A program made the position numbers and the translations under genes. DNA of 64,000 nt, taken from NCBI RefSeq assembly GCF_020071995.1, contig NZ_JABWTK010000005.1:1-64000 (forward strand), written 5' to 3'. Below the pieces are notes generated by a model. That model was given only the letters and a program-made list of their open reading frames with translations. It did not search any database and was not told the origin of the DNA. The stretch is from Planococcus chinensis. Lineage in GTDB: Bacteria > Bacillota > Bacilli > Bacillales_A > Planococcaceae. This document shows, piece after piece, positions 26,005 through 34,677 of the stretch; positions within the stretch are counted from its first letter, which is position 1, and each line of letters begins with the position of its first letter.

Positions 26005-27180
26005 ATGGGGTTTTTAGCAGAAGCAAAACATCTGATCAAAGCGAATATCCGCGATTACGGGATGTATATCGCCTTGCTTGTGATTATACTGACATTTACG
26101 TTTATGACAGACGGCTTGTTCATGTCTTCACGGAACATCAGCAATTTACTCGATTCAACAGGGTATATTGCGGTACTCGCAGTCGGCATGACTTTGGTTA
26201 TCGTCATTCGGCACATTGACTTATCGGTCGGATTTTTAGCCGGATTTTTGGGCGCCATCGCTGCAATTTTTCTTTCGCAAATGGGCATGTCCGTTTTCCT
26301 GGTCATTCCGATCGTCTTGATTTTTGGCGTCCTCATCGGGTTATTCAACGGATTCCTGATCGCCAAAGTCGGCATTCCGGCGTTCGTGGCAACCTTAGCC
26401 GGGATGCTGTTTTTCCGGGGAGCCTTGCTGAATGTCACAGAAGGCACCGGGACAATCATCGTCAACAACGATGGCTTTAACGCACTTGGCAACGGCTTTA
26501 TTCCATCGCTTATGGAAATCAACGGACTGCATCTATTGTCGCTTTTGATGGGGCTTGTCGGGATTTTGCTGTACATCTACAGCGAAATTTCAAACCGGCG
26601 GAACAAAGCGAAATATGGATTTGAAGTGGTTTCGTTTAAGATTTTCATCGTGAAACTCGTTTTTGTATCCTTTATTATCGGCTATATCACATGGATTCTT
26701 GCGGGATACAACGGCTTCTCCTGGACGGTGGTCATCATGCTGCTGGTCGTTGTCATTTATCATTTCCTGGCGACGAAAACAGTGCTTGGCCGCAATATTT
26801 ATGCAGTCGGGAGCAATCCGGAAGCTGCCCATTTAAGCGGGATCAACGTCACGAAAATAACGCTCTTTGTTTTTGGATCGATGGGGATGCTTGCCGCCCT
26901 TTCCGGCATTCTGTTTACTTCCCGCTTGCAATCGGCAACGACGACTGCCGGGACGCTGTTCGAACTTGATGCCATCGCGGCTGCCTATGTCGGCGGGGTT
27001 TCGTCTGCGGGCGGTGTCGGGAAAGTGACCGGCGCGATTATCGGGGCCATCGTTATGGCTTCGCTGTCGAGCGGCATGAACTTGCTTGGAACCGGGATTT
27101 CGTATCAATACATGATCCGCGGCGGCGTTTTGGCTTTGGCTGTAATTTTTGATGTGATGACCCGGAAACAACGGGCGTAA
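26005..27180 (+). CDS. Sugar ABC transporter permease (XylH/GguB-type)
   Basis: A 391-residue integral membrane protein of the RbsC/XylH family with about ten to twelve spans. Family features are VLAVGMTLVIVIRHIDLSVG near residue 58, FNGFLIAKVGIPAFVATLAGM, and the C-terminal GGVSSAGGVGKVTGAIIGA. The extra central loop around residue 200 (EISNRRNKAKYGFE) is usual in XylH/GguB. It forms the channel used by the ATPase before it. A terminator follows at 27195. Confidence 0.92.
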   Translation: MGFLAEAKHLIKANIRDYGMYIALLVIILTFTFMTDGLFMSSRNISNLLDSTGYIAVLAVGMTLVIVIRHIDLSVGFLAGFLGAIAAIFLSQMGMSVFLVIPIVLIFGVLIGLFNGFLIAKVGIPAFVATLAGMLFFRGALLNVTEGTGTIIVNNDGFNALGNGFIPSLMEINGLHLLSLLMGLVGILLYIYSEISNRRNKAKYGFEVVSFKIFIVKLVFVSFIIGYITWILAGYNGFSWTVVIMLLVVVIYHFLATKTVLGRNIYAVGSNPEAAHLSGINVTKITLFVFGSMGMLAALSGILFTSRLQSATTTAGTLFELDAIAAAYVGGVSSAGGVGKVTGAIIGAIVMASLSSGMNLLGTGISYQYMIRGGVLALAVIFDVMTRKQRA

Positions 27181-27194
27181 ACATTAAGTAAAAC

Positions 27195-27228
27195 GGGCGT
27201 CTTCTTGCTTAAAGAAGGCGCTTTTTCT
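27195..27228 (+). terminator. Terminator after the permease gene
   Basis: GCGTCTTCTT pairs with AAGAAGGCGC around GCTTA, followed by TTTTTCT. It separates the transporter from the sensor operon. Confidence 0.8.
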
Positions 27229-27243
27229 CTATATGAAAAGTGA

Positions 27244-27271
27244 TTGTGAATTTTCTGTCAGATGATATGAT
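27244..27271 (+). promoter_or_regulatory. Putative promoter of the sensor operon
   Basis: TTGTGA (27244-27249) and TATGAT (27266-27271) with a 16-bp spacer resemble a sigma-A promoter and lie 36 bp before the start codon. Confidence 0.5.
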
Positions 27272-27307
27272 GAAAGCAGTTAGGACATGGAAAAGGAGCT
27301 GCACAAC

Positions 27308-28288
27308 ATGAGAAAAAAAGTCGTCGTCATCCTTTGTGTGCTCTGTGCGGTTTTGGGATTTTTTACATTCATGTCAGCCGGAAAGGCATTCCGCTCCGAC
27401 TGGCAATTGCCGTCGAGTGTCCCGGAAAATCAGGAAAAACCTCGCCTTGTCCTCGTTACCCAGGAAATGAAAACACCATTTTGGAATCAAGTGGCAGCAG
27501 GCGCTTCGAACGAAGCGGAAAAAGAGGGCGTCAGCCTCGAAGTATGGGGAAGCTACGGCAATGACCAGGACGAATTTTTAAAGCAAATTGAAATCGCGCT
27601 TCATTCCAAAGTGGACGGCGTCATTGTCCAAGGCCTGGATACCGAGGAATTCAAGGAACTGACGAAGATCAAAGCGGCTTCCTACGGCATTCCGGTTGTC
27701 GCGGTGGCGAATGACGTACCGGTTGCCGAAAGCCTGCGGAAAACCTATGTGGGATCGGACCAAGTAGAAGCAGGGAAACGGCTTGCGGAGGAACTGGTCC
27801 ACGATATGGGCAGCGAAGGGCAGGTTGTTTTACTTGGCAATGCCGAACAAGCTTATAGTCAACAGCAGCGCCTGCAAGGGGTGAACGAATTTCTGAAGGC
27901 GTACCCTGGTATTGAAATAGTGCTGATGGAAAGCGGCGATTCCAACGAAGAAGTGATTGAAACGACGCAAAATGTGCTTAATCAGGTCCCGGGAGCCGAT
28001 GCATTTATCGCGCTTAACGCCAACCATGTCGGGACAATGATGCAGGAAATCAGCAGGCGTGCAGCTCTTGAACGGTTCCATATTTATTCGTTTGACGACG
28101 GTGCGGACATTCCGGCGCTGCTTACGCAGGGCGGCTTGGATGCGGTGATTGGCCAGTCCCCTGAAAAAATGGGCAGCCTGAGCGTCGAATTGATCATGGA
28201 ATGGCTGAACAACGAAACAGTTCCGCTGGATTCGGATGGCTATTTTACGGATATCCGCATTTTGGAAGGGGCGAAAAAACGCCCATGA
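27308..28288 (+). CDS. Membrane-anchored sugar-sensing binding protein (XylFII-like)
   Basis: A 326-residue type I periplasmic binding protein tethered by an N-terminal hydrophobic helix (KVVVILCVLCAVLGFFTF) without a lipobox cysteine. The binding domain begins RLVLVTQEMKTPFWNQVAAGA and includes VDGVIVQGLDTEEF and SFDDGADIP. The stop overlaps the start of a LytS-type kinase gene by ATGA. In Clostridium beijerinckii a protein of this kind, XylFII, binds xylose and controls the kinase LytS and regulator YesN; gene order here is the same. ATG 27308 follows GGAG by 9 bases. Confidence 0.8.
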   Translation: MRKKVVVILCVLCAVLGFFTFMSAGKAFRSDWQLPSSVPENQEKPRLVLVTQEMKTPFWNQVAAGASNEAEKEGVSLEVWGSYGNDQDEFLKQIEIALHSKVDGVIVQGLDTEEFKELTKIKAASYGIPVVAVANDVPVAESLRKTYVGSDQVEAGKRLAEELVHDMGSEGQVVLLGNAEQAYSQQQRLQGVNEFLKAYPGIEIVLMESGDSNEEVIETTQNVLNQVPGADAFIALNANHVGTMMQEISRRAALERFHIYSFDDGADIPALLTQGGLDAVIGQSPEKMGSLSVELIMEWLNNETVPLDSDGYFTDIRILEGAKKRP

Positions 28289-29751
28289 ATACAATACAAA
28301 AAAAGATATGGGTGCTGGCTTCGGTTGTTCTTGCCATCATGATCGCCATTTGGCTGACGCTGACGTTCTATAACCAGAAAATGCAGACACAATACAACGA
28401 CATCCTGCAGCGCTATTTGCAGATGAATGAAGTGACCAGCTCAAGCCAGGACATTGTCGCCAATTTGAACCGGTATTTGCTGATTCCGACAGCGGGCAAT
28501 GAGGCCGAGCTTGAAGAAAGCCGCGAACGGCTGCTGAGTGTCCAGTCGACTGTCTATGAGCTGCGCAATGTGGAAAACGAATTCATCTTGACCAATTACA
28601 GCCACTTGATCGACAGTTTTATTGAAACAGTGGACCGCTCGGTGATGTTCCAGGAACAGGGAGAAGCAGAATCCGCTTTGGCTGAATTTGCGGAGGCTTC
28701 GAACATCTCCCTGTATATTTCCGAAATGACTTTAAGCATTTTTGACACCGAATTAAAAACCTATGAACGCTTTTACCGGGGCATCATCAGCCAGTCGGAA
28801 GAGCTGGAGAAACTGGGTGTTTGGCTTTTGCTGCTGATTACCTTAGTGCTTGTGCTGTTTACGTATTTGTTTTCGCGCAGCATCACCAAACCGGTGCAGC
28901 AATTGACCAAAGCGGCCAACGAACTGGCAATCGGCCGATTCGACCGGCCCATCAAAGTGGATTCGAACGACGAGATTTCGTTTCTGGCCAAAACCTTTGA
29001 CCATATGCGCAGCAACATCAATGCGCTGATCCTGGAAATTCAGAAAAAAGCCCAGCTTGAGCGGGAGTTGCAGGAAAGCAAAATGCTGCTGCAGGAAAGC
29101 CAGCTGCGTAATTTGCAAAACCAGATCAATCCGCATTTCCTGTTCAATACGCTGAACACGTTGTCCAAAAAGGCCTATCTCGACGGTGCGGAAGAAACGA
29201 GTGATTTGCTCGTCAGCGTGGCCGGCCTCTTGCGCTACAACTTAAAGCGGATGGACAAAGCAGTATCGCTTTACGAAGAAGTGTATGTGCTCCAGCAGTA
29301 CATCGACATCCAGAAAGCCCGCTACAGCGACCGGCTGAAATTCCATGCAGACGTGCAAGAGTCCGCACTGGGGTTTCAAATTCCAGGGCTGACATTGCAG
29401 CCGCTGATTGAAAATGCGGTCATCCATGCCATCGAGCCGGAAGAAGACGGCGGCGAGATTTGGTTCCGCATCCAGGAAGTCGGAGATGAAGTATGGGTTG
29501 AAATCGAAGATAACGGGCCGGGCATTGATGAAGAAAAACAGCGGCAGCTTTTGGAGCAGGCCGTCATCTCGAAAGAAGGGCATTCAACCGGCATCGGATT
29601 CGCCAATGTACTGAAGCGGCTGAACCTTTTCTATGGACGGGAAAGCCTTGTTGAAATCGACAGTGAAATCGGCAAAGGGACGAAAATTACGTTGAAATTG
29701 CCAAAAGTAAAGGGGGTCCAAAATCATGGTCAAACTGCTCATAGTGGATGA
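28285..29751 (+). CDS. Sensor histidine kinase (LytS/YesM type)
   Basis: A 488-residue kinase: membrane helix 1 at about 8-28, an extracellular helical sensor of about 150 residues, membrane helix 2 near 180-200, a HAMP domain, then the His_kinase domain with NQINPHFLFNTLNTLS, where His284 should be phosphorylated, and a HATPase domain with IEDNGPGIDEEKQ and GIGFANVLKRL. Start ATG 28285 overlaps the stop of the binding protein, and its end overlaps the regulator start by 26 bp, so the three are translationally coupled. The binding protein before it probably gates the external domain. Confidence 0.9.
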   Translation: MNTIQKKIWVLASVVLAIMIAIWLTLTFYNQKMQTQYNDILQRYLQMNEVTSSSQDIVANLNRYLLIPTAGNEAELEESRERLLSVQSTVYELRNVENEFILTNYSHLIDSFIETVDRSVMFQEQGEAESALAEFAEASNISLYISEMTLSIFDTELKTYERFYRGIISQSEELEKLGVWLLLLITLVLVLFTYLFSRSITKPVQQLTKAANELAIGRFDRPIKVDSNDEISFLAKTFDHMRSNINALILEIQKKAQLERELQESKMLLQESQLRNLQNQINPHFLFNTLNTLSKKAYLDGAEETSDLLVSVAGLLRYNLKRMDKAVSLYEEVYVLQQYIDIQKARYSDRLKFHADVQESALGFQIPGLTLQPLIENAVIHAIEPEEDGGEIWFRIQEVGDEVWVEIEDNGPGIDEEKQRQLLEQAVISKEGHSTGIGFANVLKRLNLFYGRESLVEIDSEIGKGTKITLKLPKVKGVQNHGQTAHSG

Positions 29752-31270
29752 TGAGCCGATTGAACGCGACGGCATGCAGGCGATTCTACAAAAAAACTAT
29801 CCGGATTTTGAATTCCGGCAGGCAAAGAACGGCAAGCTGGCCGTCGAAATCGCCGAAGACTGGAATCCGGATTGGATCTTCATGGACATCATGATGCCAG
29901 GGATGACAGGACTTGAAGCGATCGAACAAATCCAGCGGTCCAACGAAGAAGTCCAGTTCGTCATGGTGACGGCTTTTGACATGTTCGATTATGCGCGGCA
30001 AGCAATCAAACTCGGCGTAAAGGATTATTTGCTGAAGCCGAGCAAAGCAAGTGAAATTGTGGCGACCGTCGGTAAACTGCTCGAACAGCAGCGGCTAAAA
30101 GAACAGGAGTCAGCCATGCGGCGGCAGGAACAGGATGCCTTTCAGCGGGCACTTAGCATTGTCGAGACCGATGTCGTCACCCAACTGCTTTTTGACCATG
30201 TCCATGAAGTGCATATTGATATGCTGGTCGAAATGCTTGAAATCCAGTCGGAAAACGAACAGTTTGTGCTGACGGTGCTTATTCCGGAAGGGTGCGAAGA
30301 AGCGTATTCAAAAATTAAAGAAAACATACGGCAGCAAGGCAATGCGTGGGTAGGTGCCCTATATGGGCGCCAGCTGCCGATAATCGTCTTCCGCGAAGCC
30401 GGAACTTCATTTCGTTCCCAAGCCATCAAATTGGCAAAGGAAATCCTGGACATTTCGAAACAGCATAGCCAGGAAGGCTGGTTTGTCGGCATTGGCACAG
30501 AATGCAGTTCGCTTGAAGAAATCCGGAATTCATACCAGAAATCATTGATTGCAACGATGGATCTGGGCATTCCTTCAAAATACCGTTTTTATTCCGATGT
30601 GCCGGTGCTGGATAAAGAAAGTGATGCCGCATTTATCAAACAGCAGGAGAAAAAACTGTTCGATTACGTCCGGCAGGGGGAGTGGGAATGCATTGACCAG
30701 ATTGTCCTGGATTTAATCCGGCGCTTTGAACAGCAGGAAGCGAACGTTCTTCTTGCCCAGCAGCGGGCGCTTGAAGTGCTGTGGATTGCGTCAAGAGTTA
30801 TGGAAGAAATGGGCGTCGAGGCCGCAGCGCCGTATTATCCGGTGCAAGCGCAGGATTACCGGCAGCTCAGTGCCGAGACGCGGCAATTGCTTGAAGGGAT
30901 GAAGCAATTGTATGAAGGCCATTGCGGCCGGCTGGAAGTGGATAAAATCCACCAGATCAAGCAATACATCCGGGAACATTCCCATGAAGACATTTCGCTC
31001 GACACCTTGGCAAGACGGGTCGACTTGAGCCCGATTTACATCAGCAAGATGTTCAAGGAAAAACTCGGCGTCAACTACATCGAGTTCCTGACGGCCTGCC
31101 GGATGGAGCGGGCGAAAAAGCTGCTGGCCGATCCGCAAAAGAGCCTGAAGGAAATCTCCATTGATGTAGGCTACCATGAACCGAATTACTTTAGCAAAGT
31201 GTTCAAAAAGATGTACGAAGTGTCGCCGAAAGAATACCGTAAGACGCTTTTGGGCATCAAGGAAGAGTAG
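29726..31270 (+). CDS. Response regulator with AraC-type output domain (YesN-like)
   Basis: A 514-residue regulator. The receiver domain starts VKLLIVDDEPIERDG with phosphorylation site Asp54 in IFMDIMMPG, followed by a long central region, and the C-terminal 100 residues form two AraC helix-turn-helix units (ISLDTLARRVDLSPIYISKMFKEKLG and SLKEISIDVGYHEPNYFSKVFKK). It would activate sugar genes when the partner kinase is stimulated. AGGGGG lies 9 bases before ATG 29726. Likely targets are the xylF gene directly downstream and the transporter upstream; its binding site was not recognised. Confidence 0.9.
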   Translation: MVKLLIVDDEPIERDGMQAILQKNYPDFEFRQAKNGKLAVEIAEDWNPDWIFMDIMMPGMTGLEAIEQIQRSNEEVQFVMVTAFDMFDYARQAIKLGVKDYLLKPSKASEIVATVGKLLEQQRLKEQESAMRRQEQDAFQRALSIVETDVVTQLLFDHVHEVHIDMLVEMLEIQSENEQFVLTVLIPEGCEEAYSKIKENIRQQGNAWVGALYGRQLPIIVFREAGTSFRSQAIKLAKEILDISKQHSQEGWFVGIGTECSSLEEIRNSYQKSLIATMDLGIPSKYRFYSDVPVLDKESDAAFIKQQEKKLFDYVRQGEWECIDQIVLDLIRRFEQQEANVLLAQQRALEVLWIASRVMEEMGVEAAAPYYPVQAQDYRQLSAETRQLLEGMKQLYEGHCGRLEVDKIHQIKQYIREHSHEDISLDTLARRVDLSPIYISKMFKEKLGVNYIEFLTACRMERAKKLLADPQKSLKEISIDVGYHEPNYFSKVFKKMYEVSPKEYRKTLLGIKEE

Positions 31271-31283
31271 GGAGGAAAATCCC

Positions 31284-32357
31284 ATGAAGCAGATTCAGTC
31301 CCGAATTGCCGGGATGCTGGTGGCATTGATGGCGGCAGGGCTGTTTGCTGCCTGTGAAGGGCAGGATCCGGTAGCGCCGAAAGAAAAGGCCATTCCGCCG
31401 GAAACCGAACAGAACGAGCCCGTCAAAATCGGCTTTTCAATGGATACCTTAAAAGAGGAACGGTGGCTGAAAGACCGTGACTTGTTCCGGCAAGCGGCCG
31501 AGGAATTGGGCGCGGAAGTAGAGATAGCGGCGGCGAGCGGCGATGATGCACTGCAGATCGCCCAGGCGGAAGCGATGATCCAGGCAGGCATCGATGTGCT
31601 GGTGATTGTGCCGCATAACGCGGAAGCGACGGCAGCCATTGTCCACAAAGCCCACCAAGCCGGCATCAAAGTCATTGCCTATGACCGCTTGGTGAAAAAT
31701 GCCGACGTTGACCTTTATGTGTCGTTCGACAATGAGCAGGTGGGCGAACTGCAGGCACGGGCCATTTTGGAAGCGGTGCCGAAAGGGAATTATGCCTATA
31801 TCGGCGGCGCTCCGACCGACAACAATGTCCATCTGATCAAAAAAGGCGTATTGAATGTCCTTCAGCCGGCGATCGACCGGGGCGATATCAACATCGTCTA
31901 CGATGAGTGGACCGAAGACTGGGCACCGGAAAATGCATTGAACAATATGGCCGAAGCGCTCCAAGCCAATGGCAATCAAATCGATGCGGTCATCGCGGCC
32001 AATGATGCAACAGCCGGCGGCGCCATCAAAGCGCTGGAAGCGCAAGGGATGAACGGGAAAATTCCGGTTGCGGGGCAGGACGCGGAACTCGCGGCAGCCC
32101 AGCGCATCGTTGCGGGCACCCAAACCATGACTGTGTATAAGCCGATCCAGAACTTGACTACCCAAGTGGCAGAGCTGGCTGTGCAGTTGGCGAACGGTGA
32201 AGAAATTATGACGTCCGTCAGCGTCAACAACGGGAAGACCGAAGTGCCGTCAATCTTGCTGGCGCCTACTGCAGTGGATGCCGGAAATCTGGCAGATACG
32301 GTCATTGCCGACGGTTTTCATTCCAAAGAAGAAGTGTATCAAGAAAAAAACGAATAA
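31284..32357 (+). CDS. xylF: D-xylose-binding lipoprotein XylF
   Basis: A 357-residue binding protein with lipobox FAAC. The mature part matches E. coli XylF closely from memory: IAYDRLVKNADVDLYVSFDN, the GGAPTDNN turn, AANDATAGGAIKALEAQG, GQDAELAAAQRI and AGTQTMTVYKPI are XylF hallmarks. It therefore binds D-xylose. It follows the response regulator by 13 bp with its own GGAGG and is last in the sensor operon, away from the ATPase and permease, which are encoded upstream next to a different binding protein; both binding proteins probably share them. A strong terminator follows. Confidence 0.9.
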   Translation: MKQIQSRIAGMLVALMAAGLFAACEGQDPVAPKEKAIPPETEQNEPVKIGFSMDTLKEERWLKDRDLFRQAAEELGAEVEIAAASGDDALQIAQAEAMIQAGIDVLVIVPHNAEATAAIVHKAHQAGIKVIAYDRLVKNADVDLYVSFDNEQVGELQARAILEAVPKGNYAYIGGAPTDNNVHLIKKGVLNVLQPAIDRGDINIVYDEWTEDWAPENALNNMAEALQANGNQIDAVIAANDATAGGAIKALEAQGMNGKIPVAGQDAELAAAQRIVAGTQTMTVYKPIQNLTTQVAELAVQLANGEEIMTSVSVNNGKTEVPSILLAPTAVDAGNLADTVIADGFHSKEEVYQEKNE

Positions 32358-32404
32358 AAAAAGAGCCTTTCATCAGACAAGCAGTCTGATGAAAGGCTTT
32401 TTTA
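32357..32404 (+). terminator. Terminator of the sensor-xylF operon
   Basis: AGCCTTTCATCAGAC (32364-32378) pairs perfectly with GTCTGATGAAAGGCT (32383-32397), flanked by A and T runs. Confidence 0.95.
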
Positions 32405-32507
32405 TCCCATTGTAAAAATCCTTGAAGCTGCTCTTTATGCTATTATTAGGGGTGGATAATAACAAGCAGGCAATTGGAACGTAAGCAATAAGAGGAGGTT
32501 TTTTCAG

Positions 32508-33002
32508 ATGGACAATAACGACTTACTGATCAGATTAAGGTACGCCCTTGATATAAAAAACAGTGATATGGTGGAAATCTTCAAGCTTGGCGGCATTGAA
32601 TTTTCGAAAGAAGATGTATTAAAAGTACTGACAAAAACGCCGGAAGACGAGGATAGTAAAGGGAAAGAAGACCACATTCCTTTGGACAATGAAGCATTTG
32701 AATCCTTTTTGAACGGCTTGATCATTCACAAGCGAGGCAAACAGGAACCAAAACCGGGGCAGGCGGCACAGCCGCCGCTGTCAAACGAACCTTCCAACAA
32801 CCTGTTATTGAAGAAAGTGAAAATCGCCTTGCAGCTGACAAGCGATGACATGCTCGACATATTGAAATTGGCAGGCGTTACGGTAACCAAAGGGGAAATG
32901 GGCGGGATCTTAAGAAAGCAGGGCCACAAAAACTACAGCATCTGCGGTGACCGCTATGCCCGCAATTTCTTGAAGGGGCTCGCCATCAAGTACAGAAAAT
33001 AA
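32508..33002 (+). CDS. DUF1456 family protein (YehS-like)
   Basis: A 164-residue protein made of two copies of the DUF1456 unit: LLIRLRYALDIKNSDMVEI near residue 6 and LLKKVKIALQLTSDDMLDI near residue 99, each followed by a helix-turn-like ILKLAGV segment; the C-terminus RKQGHKNYSICGDRYARNFLKGL is typical. The linker (residues 65-95) is proline and charge rich and longer than usual. AGAGGAGG lies before ATG 32508. Function of the family is unknown. Confidence 0.88.
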   Translation: MDNNDLLIRLRYALDIKNSDMVEIFKLGGIEFSKEDVLKVLTKTPEDEDSKGKEDHIPLDNEAFESFLNGLIIHKRGKQEPKPGQAAQPPLSNEPSNNLLLKKVKIALQLTSDDMLDILKLAGVTVTKGEMGGILRKQGHKNYSICGDRYARNFLKGLAIKYRK

Positions 33003-33035
33003 ACGAAACTCCGAATGGCTGCCAGACGGAGAACT

Positions 33036-33077
33036 GAAAAAAGGGTGCCGGATATCACATTCCGGCACCCTTTTTTG
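33036..33077. terminator. Bidirectional terminator
   Basis: AAAAGGGTGCCGGA pairs with TCCGGCACCCTTTT, flanked by A and T runs; genes converge on it from both sides. Confidence 0.93.
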
Positions 33078-33091
33078 CAGTCTTGATCCGA

Positions 33092-33898
33092 TTAGTAACA
33101 GTCCCAGTTGTACACTACATCCGAGAATTTTCGCTTTTTTAAATTTTCTTTGCTGATGAAAAAATTGCCGACGCCGGTATCTCCCCACGTCATGCCCGCT
33201 TCTTCATCCGTATCGACCTGAAGCAATAGGACATCGTAATCGGCATATTGCTCATTTCCTCTAAAGTCGACTTGGGCGAAAAAAGGATAGCCGCCGATCT
33301 TATGCCCTTCCCCGGAAAAATGCTCGGCATACATTTGCCAGAAAATAATAGATTGATTCCCTTCCACTTTCACTACTTCTTCATAGTCTATCCCTTTGAA
33401 AATAGCTTCAAAAGTCCGGTCGGTATTCGAGACAGCGTCCTGGTCTACGATAAAAGACAAAGCCGATTCTTTGTACGGCGGGAAATCATCTTCTTTCGGT
33501 TCCTCGAGAAATGAGAAATCTGTAACGAGCCCGTCTGCCGAAACGGGTTCTTCGTAAAAAACCATTCTGAAATTGCTTTGGTTGGTTTGGTCGTCAAAGT
33601 CCAGACCCATACCATCAGCATCCGGCGAAAGAAAGAATTGTAGGATGCCTTTCTCCGGCAAATCTTCCAGCACCAAAGGGAGTTCTTCAAAATTGATTTG
33701 AGCCAGCAACCTCATGGCGGCGCCGGACGCATCTTTTGGGAGCTCCGTCCCCTTTGGCAAATACGGAAGGCCGCCGAACTTGCTTTGATGCCAAGCGGTG
33801 GCTTGTGGTTTTGTCTGAATCCGGATTACCGGTTTGACAGTTGGTTCGAGTTTTTCTCGGAATCTTTCTAATTCTGGCGGCAAAGACAAACGTGGCAT
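33092..33898 (-). CDS. DUF1963 (YwqG-like) protein
   Basis: A 268-residue protein of the YwqG family. Typical parts are FGGLPYLPKGTELPKD near residue 45, MRLLAQINFEELP, LQFFLSPD, IGGYPFFAQVDFR and the C-terminal LLQVDTDEEAGMTWGDTGVGNFFIS. I choose ATG 33898 (MPRLSLPPEL), preceded by GAGGAAGAG. No catalytic function is known; members often occur singly or near polymorphic toxin loci. Here it converges with the DUF1456 gene and is divergent from the pair at 34075-35474. Confidence 0.87.
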   Translation of the reverse strand: MPRLSLPPELERFREKLEPTVKPVIRIQTKPQATAWHQSKFGGLPYLPKGTELPKDASGAAMRLLAQINFEELPLVLEDLPEKGILQFFLSPDADGMGLDFDDQTNQSNFRMVFYEEPVSADGLVTDFSFLEEPKEDDFPPYKESALSFIVDQDAVSNTDRTFEAIFKGIDYEEVVKVEGNQSIIFWQMYAEHFSGEGHKIGGYPFFAQVDFRGNEQYADYDVLLLQVDTDEEAGMTWGDTGVGNFFISKENLKKRKFSDVVYNWDCY

Positions 33899-34074
33899 GG
33901 GCACTCTTCCTCTCAATTAGGCGTCGAATGGCATTTATTTCCCTGTTATAAATAAAAAAATATGGAAATTTACTATTACTTTAGTATAAGCTTTTAATTG
34001 ACAGAAGTTTAGCGAAAATTGATCGAAGTGCCAATATAGTTGATAGCTGAGGCCGAGCAAAGGGGATAGACGGG

Positions 34075-34677
34075 ATGAAATGGCTGCCTACGAGAAAAAA
34101 CAAAGTAGAGGCTTTTTGGAAATGGTTTAAGGAGAACGAACGTGATTATTTTGGGCTGAATAGAGGCAATCAGGAAGAGCTGTTTGCTGTGCTGGAGCGA
34201 AAGCTGCAAAAAGTGAATAAACATCTGGTTTTTGAATTCAGTGTGGAGCCGCAAGGGGGCAAACGCGAGTTTACGATCAGCGCGGACGGCATGCTGGATG
34301 CGTTTGATGCGGTCTTTGATTTGCACGAAGCAGCGCCGGAACTTGAATTTTTTGACGTCGTGGCATTCCGGCAGCCTTCAGAAGAAGAGTTCAGCGTCGA
34401 GTTCGGAAGCCGGAAACTGACCTGGAACGACGTGTATTATACAGCTTTTCATGACGTTGAGCACGAAGAAGTCAGCATGACGCTTTACGTCAAGGGACTG
34501 ACGAAAGACAACGAAGACGAATTGGCGCCAGCCCTCTTTATCTTATTGGACTCGGTGATCGGGGAATACAATATGGGCGTCCATGTCGGTAACATCGAAT
34601 TCCGTCCATTTGAAGCACAAACGCAGGCGCAGCCTATCCAAACCGTCAAAGCATTCTTTCCGGTGGAAGCCTTATGA
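34075..34677 (+). CDS. Protein of unknown function, first of a coupled pair
   Basis: I do not recognise a family for this 200-residue protein. It is acidic and probably soluble, with no signal peptide or membrane segment. It begins with a basic, tryptophan-rich helix (MKWLPTRKNKVEAFWKWFKENE), suggesting the (D)UF-type Bacillales proteins that open with W-x-W-F. The ATG lies after a weak GGGG. Its stop overlaps the start of the next gene (ATGA), so the two are expressed together and probably act together. Confidence 0.7.
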   Translation: MKWLPTRKNKVEAFWKWFKENERDYFGLNRGNQEELFAVLERKLQKVNKHLVFEFSVEPQGGKREFTISADGMLDAFDAVFDLHEAAPELEFFDVVAFRQPSEEEFSVEFGSRKLTWNDVYYTAFHDVEHEEVSMTLYVKGLTKDNEDELAPALFILLDSVIGEYNMGVHVGNIEFRPFEAQTQAQPIQTVKAFFPVEAL

